Positions 16,986-25,455 are shown, numbered from the stretch's first letter. The stretch: 64,000 nt of DNA from AP-15 sp963814865 (GCA_963814865.1 CAWFEN010000014.1:992001-1056000); one strand, 5' to 3'. Numbers and translations: made by a program. Notes: generated by a model from the sequence alone, not told the origin.

Positions 16986-17816
16986 ATGCATATCGATCAG
17001 GTTGCAAAAGCCCGTGCGTTTCGCGCATTGCACGAGCGGCGCGGAGCGTTCGTGATTCCCAATCCTTGGGACGCCGGAACCGCTCGTATTCTTGCGGCAG
17101 CAGGTTTTGAAGCACTTGCCACGACGAGCGCCGGGCTCGCCTTCAGCCTGGGGCGTCGTGATGCCGAGGGGGCAATCAGCCGCGAGGAAACGCTCGCAAA
17201 TGCCGGCGCCATCGTGGCGGCGACGGATCTGCCGGTATCGGCTGATCTTGAGGATGGCTTTGGGCGTCGACCCGAGGACGCTGCCGAGACAATTCGGCGC
17301 GCCGCCGGGATCGGCCTTGTCGGGGGCTCGATCGAGGATACGACCGCCGATCCGTCCCGGCCGATCCATGATCTTGGTTTCGCCGTCGAGCGGGTGGCCG
17401 CAGCAGTCGAAGCGGCGCGGGCGTTGCCGTTCCCGTTCACGCTGACGGCGCGAGCCGAGAACTTCCTGTTCTGCCGCCCCGACCTCAACGACACGATTGC
17501 CCGGCTAAGCGCATTTGAAGCCGCTGGTGCCGATGTCCTGTACGCACCTGGACTGCCTGATATTGCAGCGATCCGGCAGGTTTGTGCAGCACTCTCCCGG
17601 CCGGTGAATGTCGTGATCGGTCTAACCGGGCAGAAATTCACGGTGGCGGAACTCGCCGAGGCGGGCGTCAAACGGATCAGCCTGGGCTCGGCTCTGGCCC
17701 GTGCCGCGTTGGGCGGTCTTGTTCGAGCCGCCCGCGAGATCAAGGAACAAGGGACATTCGGATTCGTCGATGAAGCCGTGCCTTTCGCGGTGGCCAACGA
17801 CTACATGGAGGCGTAG
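16986..17816 (+). CDS. Isocitrate lyase/PEP mutase family enzyme
   Basis: 276 residues of the PEPM/ICL TIM-barrel superfamily. Seen: GAFVIPNPWDAGTARIL, ATTSAGLAFSLGR, SADLEDGFG (Mg-binding Asp/Glu region), GGSIEDTT, and LTARAENFL. The ICL-specific KKCGH motif is missing, so it is not an isocitrate lyase; it may be a carboxyphosphonoenolpyruvate mutase-like or 2-methylisocitrate-lyase-like C-C lyase. It follows the MFS gene by 24 bases and probably shares its transcript. Confidence 0.85.
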   Translation: MHIDQVAKARAFRALHERRGAFVIPNPWDAGTARILAAAGFEALATTSAGLAFSLGRRDAEGAISREETLANAGAIVAATDLPVSADLEDGFGRRPEDAAETIRRAAGIGLVGGSIEDTTADPSRPIHDLGFAVERVAAAVEAARALPFPFTLTARAENFLFCRPDLNDTIARLSAFEAAGADVLYAPGLPDIAAIRQVCAALSRPVNVVIGLTGQKFTVAELAEAGVKRISLGSALARAALGGLVRAAREIKEQGTFGFVDEAVPFAVANDYMEA

Positions 17817-17935
17817 GGGCCAGTGCGATCCAAGGTAGGGATCGAAAAAGCGCCATGCTTTCGCAATCACGTTTGTCGGGACGCGCCCCCGGCCACGATG
17901 ATTTGCGTGGGGAGCCTGCACCGTGCCGTCGAGCG

Positions 17936-18838
17936 CTATTGGCCTGCTTCGCGGCGCAGCCAGTCGCGGAAGGTGCGGACCTTGGGCCGTTCGAGCGCGC
18001 CCGGCGCGGTGACGATGTAGTAGGCAAACTGGTCCGGCAACGACAGCGAAAACAGCCGCACCAGCCGCCCGGCGGCGATGTCGGCGGCGGCGATCGTGCT
18101 GTAGGCCAGCACCACGCCATGCCCGGCGATCGCGGCATCGAGCGCCAGATGCATGTTGTTGAAGCTGAGCCCGGTTGCCGCCGGGACATCCTTGACGCCG
18201 GCCGCTTTCAGCCACATCGGCCAGGTCGGCACCAGCGGATCGCGCTCGATCGCCTGGTCGTGGATCAGCGCGTGACGACGCAGATCGTCGGGGCTGCGCA
18301 GCGGCGGGCCGGCGGCGAGCAATTGCGGGCTGCAAGCCGGAAACACCTCGTTGGTGAACAGCAACTCGACCTCGAGCCCAGGGTAATGGCCGGTGCCGTA
18401 GCGGATCGCGATATCGAAATCGCCCTTGCTCAGATCGACGACGTCGTCGGTGGCCGAGATGCGCACATCGACCTCCGCGCAGATTTCCTGAAACCGGTGC
18501 AGCCGCAGCACCAGCCATTTGGCGGCGAAGGAGGGCGACGCGGTCACAGTCAGGGTGCCGGTATCGTTGTGCGCGCGCAGGCGCCCGACCGCGGACTGGA
18601 TGCCGGCAAAGGCTTCCGACAGCCCCGGCAGCAAGATCCGTGCGGAAGGGGTCAGTGCGATCGACCGGCTCAGCCGATGAAACAGCTTGACCCCGAGATC
18701 CTGCTCCAGGGCGTGGATCTGATGGCTGATCGCGGCGGGCGTTACATTCAGCTCGTCGGCCGCCTTGCTGAAGCTAAGGTGACGGGCGACGGCCTCGAAC
18801 GCCCGCAGCGCGCTCAAGGGCGGCAGATGGTTGTTCAT
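17936..18838 (-). CDS. LysR-family regulator, GcvA type
   Basis: 300 residues. The N-terminal helix-turn-helix (about 5-65) reads LSALRAFEAVARHLSFSKAA and VTPAAISHQIHALEQDLG; the rest is the periplasmic-binding-like effector domain. The AISHQI recognition helix with the LFHRLSRSIALTPSA block is characteristic of the GcvA group. It is transcribed away from the DUF1127 gene, with 120 bases between, so it may control that gene or itself. The ligand is unknown. Confidence 0.88.
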   Translation of the reverse strand: MNNHLPPLSALRAFEAVARHLSFSKAADELNVTPAAISHQIHALEQDLGVKLFHRLSRSIALTPSARILLPGLSEAFAGIQSAVGRLRAHNDTGTLTVTASPSFAAKWLVLRLHRFQEICAEVDVRISATDDVVDLSKGDFDIAIRYGTGHYPGLEVELLFTNEVFPACSPQLLAAGPPLRSPDDLRRHALIHDQAIERDPLVPTWPMWLKAAGVKDVPAATGLSFNNMHLALDAAIAGHGVVLAYSTIAAADIAAGRLVRLFSLSLPDQFAYYIVTAPGALERPKVRTFRDWLRREAGQ

Positions 18839-18958
18839 CCCGGATGAGAAATTCTAAGGCGTGGCTGAAAAAGTCTCGTTTGCAGGCAGAAGCTGCAAGC
18901 GCCAGATAAGGCGCCGGCGGGTTCTTGGCAAGCACCCGCAGGCTTTAGGAGATTTCAT

Positions 18959-19183
18959 ATGACGGCGATCCAGTTGGAGGCACCGCGCAGGCGCGTCGCC
19001 CGGGCTGGGCATCGGTCCGCGCCGCAAGCCGCGGGCCACGTGTGGGCGAGGTTCCGCGAATGGCGCCGGCGCGCCCGCGACCGCGCCAGCCTCGCCGCGC
19101 TCGACGACCGGATGCTCGCCGATATCGGCATCACCCGCGCTGATGCCGAATACCTGAGCAACAAGCCGTTCTGGAGGGAATGA
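18959..19183 (+). CDS. DUF1127 small protein
   Basis: 74 residues. The C-terminal DUF1127 core is clear: RFREWRRRARDRASLAALDD, then RMLADIGITRADAEYLSNKP. Arginine-rich DUF1127 proteins of alphaproteobacteria have been linked to phosphate and carbon metabolism and to RNA turnover; the role here is not known. The N-terminal 25 residues are basic and variable. TAGGAG lies about 8 bases before the ATG. The TGA stop overlaps an ATG of the next small ORF. Confidence 0.88.
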   Translation: MTAIQLEAPRRRVARAGHRSAPQAAGHVWARFREWRRRARDRASLAALDDRMLADIGITRADAEYLSNKPFWRE

Positions 19184-19205
19184 TGCGTCTGGAGGGAATG
19201 ATGCG
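19172..19205 (+). repeat. 18-base tandem duplication at the end of the DUF1127 gene
   Basis: TGGAGGGAATGATGCG occurs twice with an 18-base period (19172-19187 and 19190-19205). Each copy holds a GGAGGG ribosome site followed by tandem ATGs, so it duplicates the initiation signal of the following small ORF. Confidence 0.85.
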
Positions 19206-19341
19206 GGGGAGCCATGCTGCGAGGCGCACCACCACCCGCCTGCTGCGCCGGACCTTCGGAACGTTGCTGCGCCCGGCGCCGGCCAATTCGCCGGCCCGGC
19301 GCAATCTTCCACCCGAATGGGCCAAATCTCTGGTTTACTGA
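19180..19341 (+). CDS. Small basic protein coupled to DUF1127 gene (hypothetical)
   Basis: A 53-residue ORF whose ATG at 19180 overlaps the DUF1127 stop (ATGA). The product is arginine-rich (AARRTTTRLLRRTFGTLL) and ends LPPEWAKSLVY. The end resembles small proteins encoded beside DUF1127 genes, but I do not recognise a family. Starts are available at 19180, 19183, 19198 and 19201, the later two using the second copy of a duplicated ribosome site. Coding is plausible because of the overlap and the good ribosome sites, but not proven. Confidence 0.45.
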   Translation: MMRLEGMMRGSHAARRTTTRLLRRTFGTLLRPAPANSPARRNLPPEWAKSLVY

Positions 19342-19386
19342 GGCACGATCGCTCTGCAACCTGTCCAACCCAAGGAGGACCAAGCC

Positions 19387-20220
19387 GTGAGCAATTTCGA
19401 CACGCTGCCCTATGTCGAGGCCGAACTGAACTATCTCGCCCCGATGGCCGAGCGGCCGCGCTATTACGCCTACGAAGTCGAACCCGGCGAGCACCGCTCG
19501 AACATGACGCACGAGCCGCACACCGTGCGCATCCGCGACCTGCGGCCGATCGCCTCGGAAGCGGCGCTCGACCGGCAGGGGTTCGCGCTCGTCGAGCACA
19601 AGACCGCGGTGCGGGATTTCTGGGACAATGACGAGGTCCGCCGCGTCTATTATCCAGAGGCGGAGCGCTTTATCGCCGATGTGACCGGCGCCAGCCGCGT
19701 CTTCATCTTCGACCATCTGCAGCGCCGCCGCGTGCCCGGCCTGACCGATCGGATGCCGGATGGCCCGCGCCAGCCGGCGACCCGCGTCCATGTCGACCAC
19801 ACCGCGCGCTCCGGCCCGCAGCGGGTGCGCGACCTGTTGCCCGACGATGCCGAGGAACTGCTGAAGGGCCGCGTCCAGGTGATCAATATGTGGCGGCCGA
19901 TCCGCGGCCCGCTGCGCGATGCGCCGCTCGCGGTGTGCGATGCGCGCACCGTCGACCCCGTTGACCTGGTGCCGTCGGACCTCGTCTATCGCGAACGGGT
20001 CGGCGAGACCTATTCGGTCAAGTGGAACCCGGCGCACGAATGGTATTACGTACCCGAGATGCGGCGGGACGACGCGTTGCTGCTCAAGATCGCCGACACC
20101 AAGACCGACGGACGTGCCCGCTTCATGCCGCACACCTCGTTCACCGACCCGACCACCCCGCCCGATGCGTTCCCGCGCGAGAGCATCGAGCTGCGCACCC
20201 TCGTCTTCCACCCCGCGTAA
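19387..20220 (+). CDS. CmcJ/NvfI-family 2-oxoglutarate oxygenase-like protein
   Basis: 277 residues. The family includes CmcJ of cephamycin synthesis and fungal NvfI, distant relatives of Fe(II)/2-oxoglutarate oxygenases. Seen: VHVDHTARSG, which supplies the HxD iron ligands near residue 138, followed by INMWRPIRGPLRDAPLA and a late histidine in FMPHTSFTDP. The GTG start at 19387 has AAGGAGGAC just upstream. The gene stands alone, with a terminator-like hairpin after it. The substrate is unknown. Confidence 0.85.
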   Translation: MSNFDTLPYVEAELNYLAPMAERPRYYAYEVEPGEHRSNMTHEPHTVRIRDLRPIASEAALDRQGFALVEHKTAVRDFWDNDEVRRVYYPEAERFIADVTGASRVFIFDHLQRRRVPGLTDRMPDGPRQPATRVHVDHTARSGPQRVRDLLPDDAEELLKGRVQVINMWRPIRGPLRDAPLAVCDARTVDPVDLVPSDLVYRERVGETYSVKWNPAHEWYYVPEMRRDDALLLKIADTKTDGRARFMPHTSFTDPTTPPDAFPRESIELRTLVFHPA

Positions 20221-20235
20221 GGCCCTGAACCCGCC

Positions 20236-20269
20236 CCGCCTCCTCTCCCAGCGGAGAGGGGGCGGCTTT
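20236..20269 (+). terminator. Rho-independent-like terminator after the CmcJ-like gene
   Basis: A 13-base stem (20236-20248 with 20253-20265, one G-T type mismatch) with a 4-base loop is followed by CTTTCCT. The T-run is weak. It lies between converging genes and could serve either strand. Confidence 0.55.
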
Positions 20270-20292
20270 CCTGCCGAGTTCGCCGCGTGCCG

Positions 20293-21273
20293 TCAGAAAT
20301 GACGGTAGCCGGCGGCCTCGACCGGGACCGTTTGGCCCGCGGCGTCGACCAGCCGCACGCCCTCGCCGGCTTCGATCCGGCCGATCATCGTGATCGGCAG
20401 GCCCGACCGCGCAGACAGCGCGGCGACGGCGGGTGCCGCCTCGGCCGGCGCGGTGAACAGCAGTTCGTAATCGTCGCCTCCGGCGGCCAGGCGCGCTCGG
20501 ACGTCGGGCTCGGCCGCGACGATAGCCTGCGCCGCCGCCGACAAGGGCAGCCGGTCGAGCTCGACGATGGCGGCGGCGCGCGAAGTCTCGCAGATATGCC
20601 CGAGATCGGCGAGGAGACCGTCGGAGACGTCGATCATCGCATGCGCGATCCGGCACAGCAGCGGGCCAAGCTCGACCCGCGGTTCGGGTATTTGGAAGCG
20701 GCCGATCAGGGCGGCGCGGTGCTCGGGCAGCAATTGCCGATAGGCGCCGCGCAGCACGCCGAGCCCCAAAAACGCATCCCCGATCGTGCCCGAGACCCAG
20801 ATTCGGTCGCCGGGGTGCGCCCCGCTGCGCCGCACCTCCCGCCCCGCCGCAACCTCGCCGATCGCGGTCAGCGACAGGACTGCCGGTCCCGCCGTCGACA
20901 CCGAATCGCCGCCCAGCAGGTCGACCCCGAAGCGGCGTTGGTCGGCCTCGAGCCCGGCGGCGAACCGGGCGACCCAATCGGCGCCGAGCGAAGCCGGCAG
21001 CGCCGTCGTCAGCAGGTAATGGAGCGGTCGCGCGCCCATCGCCGCGAGATCCGACAGATTGACCCGCAGCAATTTCCGGGCGACGAGGTCGGGCGGGTCT
21101 TCCGGCAGAAAATGAACGCCGGCGACGATCGCGTCCGCGGTCACGACGAGGCGATGCCCGGCCGGGCAGTCGACAAGCGCGGCGTCGTCGAGGAGGCCGA
21201 GCCCGCCCGGCCCGGCGAGCGGTGCAAAAAACCGTCGGATGCGTTCGAACTCGCCGACGGCTTCCGCAGTCAT
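20293..21273 (-). CDS. thiL: Thiamine-monophosphate kinase
   Basis: 326 residues, full length. ThiL phosphorylates thiamine monophosphate to the active diphosphate. Seen: GLLDDAALVD near the N-terminus, VVTADAIVAGVHFLPEDPP, RVNLSDLAAMGARPLHYLL (Mg/ATP-binding Asp of the PurM-like fold), GGDSVSTAGP, MIDVSDGLLADLGHIC and GGDDYELLFT. It starts 5 bases after nusB, the usual nusB-thiL order in proteobacteria. Confidence 0.96.
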   Translation of the reverse strand: MTAEAVGEFERIRRFFAPLAGPGGLGLLDDAALVDCPAGHRLVVTADAIVAGVHFLPEDPPDLVARKLLRVNLSDLAAMGARPLHYLLTTALPASLGADWVARFAAGLEADQRRFGVDLLGGDSVSTAGPAVLSLTAIGEVAAGREVRRSGAHPGDRIWVSGTIGDAFLGLGVLRGAYRQLLPEHRAALIGRFQIPEPRVELGPLLCRIAHAMIDVSDGLLADLGHICETSRAAAIVELDRLPLSAAAQAIVAAEPDVRARLAAGGDDYELLFTAPAEAAPAVAALSARSGLPITMIGRIEAGEGVRLVDAAGQTVPVEAAGYRHF

Positions 21274-21278
21274 GGCAG

Positions 21279-21767
21279 CTACATTTCCGTCGCGCGCAGG
21301 GTACGGCCCAGCCGATCGAGCACCCCGTTGGCGAGCCCCGGCTCCTTGCCGGTGAAAAAGGCATAGGCGATGGCGGTATACTCGCTGATCGCAACGCGCG
21401 GCGGCACGTCCGGCCGGCGTGCCAGCTCGTAGGCGCCGGCGCGCAGGATCGCGCGCAACACCGCATCGAGCCGTGCCAGCGGCCAGTCCTCGACCAGGAC
21501 CGCCGAGATATCGGCATCGAGCCGCTCCCGGTCCCCGGCGACGCCGCGGACGATATCGGCGAACAGCACCGGATCGGCCTCGCCCAGCCGGTCGCCGTCG
21601 ATCTCCTGCCCGAAACGGTGGCGGGCGAATTCGCGTACGACCATTTCGGGTTCGGCCTCGGGGTTTGCTTCGAGCTGATAGAGCGCCTGGACGGCCGCCA
21701 GCCGGGCGATGCTGCGCCGCCGGCTGCCGCTGCGCTGCCGGGGTTCGCTTTCCGCCGGAATCGTCAT
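21279..21767 (-). CDS. nusB: Transcription antitermination factor NusB
   Basis: 162 residues. NusB with S10 binds boxA RNA and supports rRNA antitermination. Seen: SRRRSIARLAAVQALYQLEA at the N-terminus (the arginine-rich RNA-binding helix), then LRAILRAGAYELARRPDVPP and ISEYTAIAYAFFTGKEPG in the helical core, ending LGRTLRATEM. The start overlaps the ribH stop by 4 bases (ATGA), so the two are coupled. Confidence 0.95.
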   Translation of the reverse strand: MTIPAESEPRQRSGSRRRSIARLAAVQALYQLEANPEAEPEMVVREFARHRFGQEIDGDRLGEADPVLFADIVRGVAGDRERLDADISAVLVEDWPLARLDAVLRAILRAGAYELARRPDVPPRVAISEYTAIAYAFFTGKEPGLANGVLDRLGRTLRATEM

Positions 21768-22210
21768 CCGCCGGCCTGCGCCAGGCGCCGCTTCAGATCG
21801 ACCATCGCCAGGCAGGCGCGCACCGCAGCTCCGCCATGGTCGCGGCGCTCGGGTGCGGCACGGGCCAGTGCCTGCGCCTCGTTCTCCACCGTCAGGATGC
21901 CGTTGCCGATGGCGAGCCCGTCGCGCACCGCCAGCTCCTGCAAGCCGCGGGCGCTTTCGGCGCAGATATGGTCGTAATGCGTCGTCTCGCCGCGGATCAC
22001 GCAGCCGAGCGCGACAAACCCGTCGAACCGCTCGCTCGCCCGCGCGGCGAAAGCGAGCGCCGCCGGGATCTCGAACGCGCCGGGGACCGAGATGCTTTCA
22101 TGGGTGGCGCCGGCCACGGCCAGCGCCTGCTCGGCGCCGCGCCGCAGCTCAGCGGCGATATGCGCGTAATAGGGCGCCTCGACGAGCAGGATATGGGGCG
22201 GTCTGGTCAT
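21764..22210 (-). CDS. ribH: 6,7-dimethyl-8-ribityllumazine synthase
   Basis: 148 residues. RibH condenses the pyrimidine intermediate with dihydroxybutanone phosphate to give lumazine, the penultimate step to riboflavin. Seen: SVPGAFEIPAALAFAA, the substrate-binding VPGAFE motif, FVALGCVIRGETTHYDHIC with the catalytic histidine, and AIGNGILTVENEAQAL. The ATG at 22210 is chosen; the ORF stays open further upstream only as a shadow of ribE. It overlaps ribE by 4 bases and nusB by 4. Confidence 0.96.
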   Translation of the reverse strand: MTRPPHILLVEAPYYAHIAAELRRGAEQALAVAGATHESISVPGAFEIPAALAFAARASERFDGFVALGCVIRGETTHYDHICAESARGLQELAVRDGLAIGNGILTVENEAQALARAAPERRDHGGAAVRACLAMVDLKRRLAQAGG

Positions 22211-22797
22211 GATGATTGCCGGAGCAGCCTGGCGACGTAGCGGGCGATCATATCGATTTCGAGGTTCATCTGTTGCCCCGGATGCGCCTCGCCGAAATTC
22301 GTGCAGGCGAGCGTGTGCGGGATGATGTTGACGCCGAAGCGACTGCCCGACACCTCGTTTACCGTCAGGCTCACCCCGTCGAGCACCACCGAGCCCTTCG
22401 ACGCGATAAATGGCATCAGCTCCCCGGGCGCCTCGAAGACGAACCGGACCGACTCGGCCTCGGGCCGCCGCTCGACGATCCGCGCCAGCCCGTCGACATG
22501 CCCCGAGACGAGATGCCCGCCCAGCTCGTCGCCAATCCGCAGCGATTTTTCGAGGTTGATTCGCGTCCCCTCGACCCATGCGCCGATCGCCGTGCGCGCC
22601 AGGGTCTCGGCCGAAGCCTGCACCGTGAACGCCCCGGTCTCGATGGCGACGACCGTCAGGCAAGCGCCGGAGCAGGCGATCGACGCGCCGATCGCGATCG
22701 CCGCGGTATCGAACGCCGTCGCGATCGTCAGCTCGGTGAGCGCGCCGCCTCGCACCCGCCGCACCTGTCCGAGATCGGTGACGATGCCGGTAAACAC
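22207..22797 (-). CDS. ribE: Riboflavin synthase, alpha subunit
   Basis: 196 residues. Two lumazine-binding repeats are visible: FTGIVTDLGQVRRV to HLVSGHVDG, and GLARIVE to the C-terminus, with the paired motifs IACSGACLTV and VVLDGVSLTVNEV. The enzyme dismutates two lumazines to riboflavin. The start is a GTG at 22797, which gives the invariant FTGIV N-terminus; longer in-frame starts would run into the methyltransferase gene. No FMN riboswitch is present, as coding DNA lies directly upstream. Confidence 0.95.
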   Translation of the reverse strand: MFTGIVTDLGQVRRVRGGALTELTIATAFDTAAIAIGASIACSGACLTVVAIETGAFTVQASAETLARTAIGAWVEGTRINLEKSLRIGDELGGHLVSGHVDGLARIVERRPEAESVRFVFEAPGELMPFIASKGSVVLDGVSLTVNEVSGSRFGVNIIPHTLACTNFGEAHPGQQMNLEIDMIARYVARLLRQSS

Positions 22798-22801
22798 GGC
22801 T

Positions 22802-23611
22802 TCACCCGCCCGGCACGACGCCGCGGCAGGACAGGGCGACCGCGACGAACGAACGCGCGCCGTCGGGCCGGCCGCACAGATAAGCGGCGCGCAGATATCG
22901 CTCGAGCCGGTCGCGCGCTGCGCCGTCGAGGGGCGCGACATAGGCGCCGAGCGCGCCTTCGCCGCTCGCATAGGGTTCCCAGTAATCGGCAAAATCGGCG
23001 AAATCCATGCGGATCGTCAGCGAGCGCTGGTCGATCTCGGTCAGACCGGCCTCGGCCCAGATCCGCGGCAATGCGCCGGGCGCGTAGATCGGCCGCCCCA
23101 TGGTGCGGTCGCGCGCCTCTGCCGCGCGCTCGTCGAGCGCTGCCGCGGTATCCCAGAACATGCGATTGGCGACGGCGCCGCCGGGCGAATCCCAGAACGC
23201 GGCGGCGACCACCCCGCCCGGGCGGGTCACCCGCCGCATCTCGCCGACCGCCTGCTCCGGCCGCGGCACGACCGAGGGCAGCACCAGCATCGACACCGCC
23301 CGGTCGAAGCTCGCATCGGGAAAGCGCAGGGCCGCGCCGTCGCCGTGCTCGAGGCGGACGCGCGGGTCGCGGTTTCTCGCCTGCGCGGCGGCGAGGTAGA
23401 TTTCGGAATGGTCGATCGCGGTCAGGCTCCCGATTGCCGCCGCCTGCGACAGCGCAAAGGTCAGGCTGCCGGTGCCGCAGCCCACCTCCAGCACATTCTC
23501 GCCGTCGGCGATGCCGGCGTGCTCGATGAAGAGCGGCGCCAGGCGCCGGCTCCAGCGACCCATCAGCCGCTCGTAATTGGCCGCGTCGCGCGCATTGAAG
23601 ATCGACGGCAT
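22802..23611 (-). CDS. Class I SAM-dependent methyltransferase
   Basis: 269 residues. The SAM-binding motif I is NVLEVGCGTGSLTFAL (about 40-55), followed by AIDHSE (motif II acidic residue), HGDGAALRFPDASFD and VTRPGGVVAAAFWD. It belongs to the UbiE/COQ5-like Methyltransf_11/25 group; the acceptor is unknown. It ends 4 bases before the ribE start and begins 3 bases after the dienelactone hydrolase stop, so it belongs to the same transcript. Confidence 0.85.
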   Translation of the reverse strand: MPSIFNARDAANYERLMGRWSRRLAPLFIEHAGIADGENVLEVGCGTGSLTFALSQAAAIGSLTAIDHSEIYLAAAQARNRDPRVRLEHGDGAALRFPDASFDRAVSMLVLPSVVPRPEQAVGEMRRVTRPGGVVAAAFWDSPGGAVANRMFWDTAAALDERAAEARDRTMGRPIYAPGALPRIWAEAGLTEIDQRSLTIRMDFADFADYWEPYASGEGALGAYVAPLDGAARDRLERYLRAAYLCGRPDGARSFVAVALSCRGVVPGG

Positions 23612-23614
23612 CGC

Positions 23615-24281
23615 TTAGTCGCCGATCTGTGTCTTCAGGAAGGCCGACAGCCGGTCCCAGGCCTGATTGGCGCAGGCGACGTCGTAGGCGGCGCTGCGCT
23701 CGTTGGCAAAAGCATGGGCGGCGTCGTAGCGATAGATCTCGTGGCTGATGCGGGTTGCGCTTCAGCGTCTGTTCGAGATCGTCGACCGCGGCCGGCGTGC
23801 ACCAATCGTCCTGGTTGGCGAAATGCCCCTGGAACGGCACGCGGATCTTGGCCGGGTCGGCAAAATCCTTGGGCGGGATGCCGTAAAAGCACACCGCCGC
23901 GGTGACCTCGGGGATATGCACCGCGGCGGCGATGGTCAGGGCGCCGCCCATGCAAAAGCCCATGACCGCGACCTTGCCGTTCTGTCCCTTCAAATGATGC
24001 GCGGCACCGCGCAGATCCTGGTGCGTCGCACCGGGGAAGTCGAGACCGGCCATCAGATGATTGGCCTCGTCCGGTGTCGTGGTAACGCGGCCCTGGTAGA
24101 GATCGGGCGCCAGCGCGTTGTAGCCGGAGCGGGCGAACCGGTCGGCGACGCCGCAGATCTGGTCGTTGAGACCCCACCATTCCTGAATCACGACGACGCC
24201 CGGGCGCCCTTGCCCCGCCATCGCCAGATAGCCCTTGGTCACGCCGCTGTCCGGGCGCGCAACGTCGATCATCGAACCCAT
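23615..24281 (-). pseudogene. Dienelactone hydrolase, frameshifted near the C-terminus
   Basis: From the ATG at 24281 the frame gives QGRPGVVVIQEWWGLNDQI, then KVAVMGFCMGGALTIAAAV (cysteine nucleophile elbow) and GHFANQDDWCTP (catalytic Asp region). Near 23750 one base is gained or lost: the current frame turns into arginine-rich nonsense, while the next frame gives ISHEIYRYDAAHAFANERSA (catalytic His) and ends LSAFLKTQIGD at 23615. Restored, it is a normal dienelactone hydrolase of about 220 residues. As written, the catalytic histidine is lost. A sequencing error is likely because gene spacing on both sides is still tight. Confidence 0.8.
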
Positions 24282-24308
24282 GCGGCACTCCTCCCTTCGA
24301 AAAGCAGT

Positions 24309-25325
24309 TCAGGCCGAGGCAAACGCCGGCATCACCTCCTGCGTGAACAGCTCGATCGAGCGCATCGCCTCATCATGGCTGATCGTGCCGAAGGCGAAGT
24401 CGCAGACATAATAGTTGACGCCGGTCGCCTCGATCTCGCGCGCGATGTAATCGCGCACTTGCGCCGGTGTGCCGGCGATCGCATCGCCATGTTTCTGCAA
24501 TACGGCAAAATCCTCGGGCAATGCCGCTTCGAGCGGGAACGGCACGTTATACTTGTGCCACAGCAGCCCCATATGATGCCGCCACGCCGGATAGCCGCGC
24601 CGCGCGGTGTCGAGCGCCTCGGCCTCGGTGTCGGCGAGGATGATGTGGCGGTTGACGCCGAGCAAGGGCAGCTCCGCCTCCGATCGGCCGAGCTTTTCCC
24701 ACTCGGCGCGGTAGCTGTCGGTGATCGCACGCACCTGCTCCGGGGGACGCCGGGTCACTGTGTTGGCGGCGTTCGCTGCCGCCCACGGGACGCTCGCCGG
24801 GTTGCCGAGGCCGTACCAGAGCTCAGGGTACGGCTTTTGCATCGGCTTCATCGCCATCGGCACATGGTCGAAATCATAGAATTCGCCGTGGAAGGTCAGC
24901 TCGTCCTCGGTCAGGCCGATGCGGATGGCCTCGAACGCCTCGCGGAACTGCGCCGCCCCTTTGGCGAAATCGATGCCGTAAAAGCCGACCTCGACCGGCG
25001 AGATGCCGCGCCCGACCCCGTACATGAATCGCCCGCCGCTCATCTGGTCGAGCATGCAGATCTCGTCGATCAGGCGCAGCGGGTGATAGAGCGGCAGCAG
25101 ATAGACCATCGGGCCGAAGCGCAATTGCCGGGTGCGCTGGGCGACCGCCGACAGAAACACGCCGGGCGACGGCGCGTAACCGAGCGGGGTGTTGTGGTGC
25201 TCGGCCAGGTGATAGCCGTAAAAGCCGGCGCGGTCGTAGGCCTCGACCAGCTTGAGCCGATCCTCGAAGTGCCGCATCAGCGGCTGCCCGCTGTCGTCCA
25301 GATGGTCGAAGATCCCGAAACGCAT
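24309..25325 (-). CDS. LLM-class flavin-dependent oxidoreductase
   Basis: 338 residues, luciferase-like TIM barrel. Seen: MRFGIFDHLDDSG at the start, YHLAEHHNTPLGYAPSPGVF, LLPLYHPLRLIDEICMLDQM, and GGRFMYGVGRGISPVEVGFY, the FMN/phosphate-binding block. Members of this group use reduced FMN (or F420 in some lineages) in monooxygenation. It heads the seven-gene run that includes riboflavin synthesis genes. A paralogue is encoded at 28353-29558. Confidence 0.88.
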   Translation of the reverse strand: MRFGIFDHLDDSGQPLMRHFEDRLKLVEAYDRAGFYGYHLAEHHNTPLGYAPSPGVFLSAVAQRTRQLRFGPMVYLLPLYHPLRLIDEICMLDQMSGGRFMYGVGRGISPVEVGFYGIDFAKGAAQFREAFEAIRIGLTEDELTFHGEFYDFDHVPMAMKPMQKPYPELWYGLGNPASVPWAAANAANTVTRRPPEQVRAITDSYRAEWEKLGRSEAELPLLGVNRHIILADTEAEALDTARRGYPAWRHHMGLLWHKYNVPFPLEAALPEDFAVLQKHGDAIAGTPAQVRDYIAREIEATGVNYYVCDFAFGTISHDEAMRSIELFTQEVMPAFASA

Positions 25326-25455
25326 GTCGCTCCCCTTTGCCTGCGGCGGCCATGACCGATTCGACGGCCTGCAGGATTGCTGCTCCTGATCGTCCGACTA
25401 TAGCGCGATCCGTGCTATCATAATCGAGGACTCGATGCGATGCCGTGCGCCGCGT

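Noticed and set aside
22207..22992. Long form of riboflavin synthase from 22992 and FMN riboswitch before it
   Set aside because: The extension overlaps the methyltransferase gene and lacks family similarity; no non-coding leader exists in which a riboswitch could sit.
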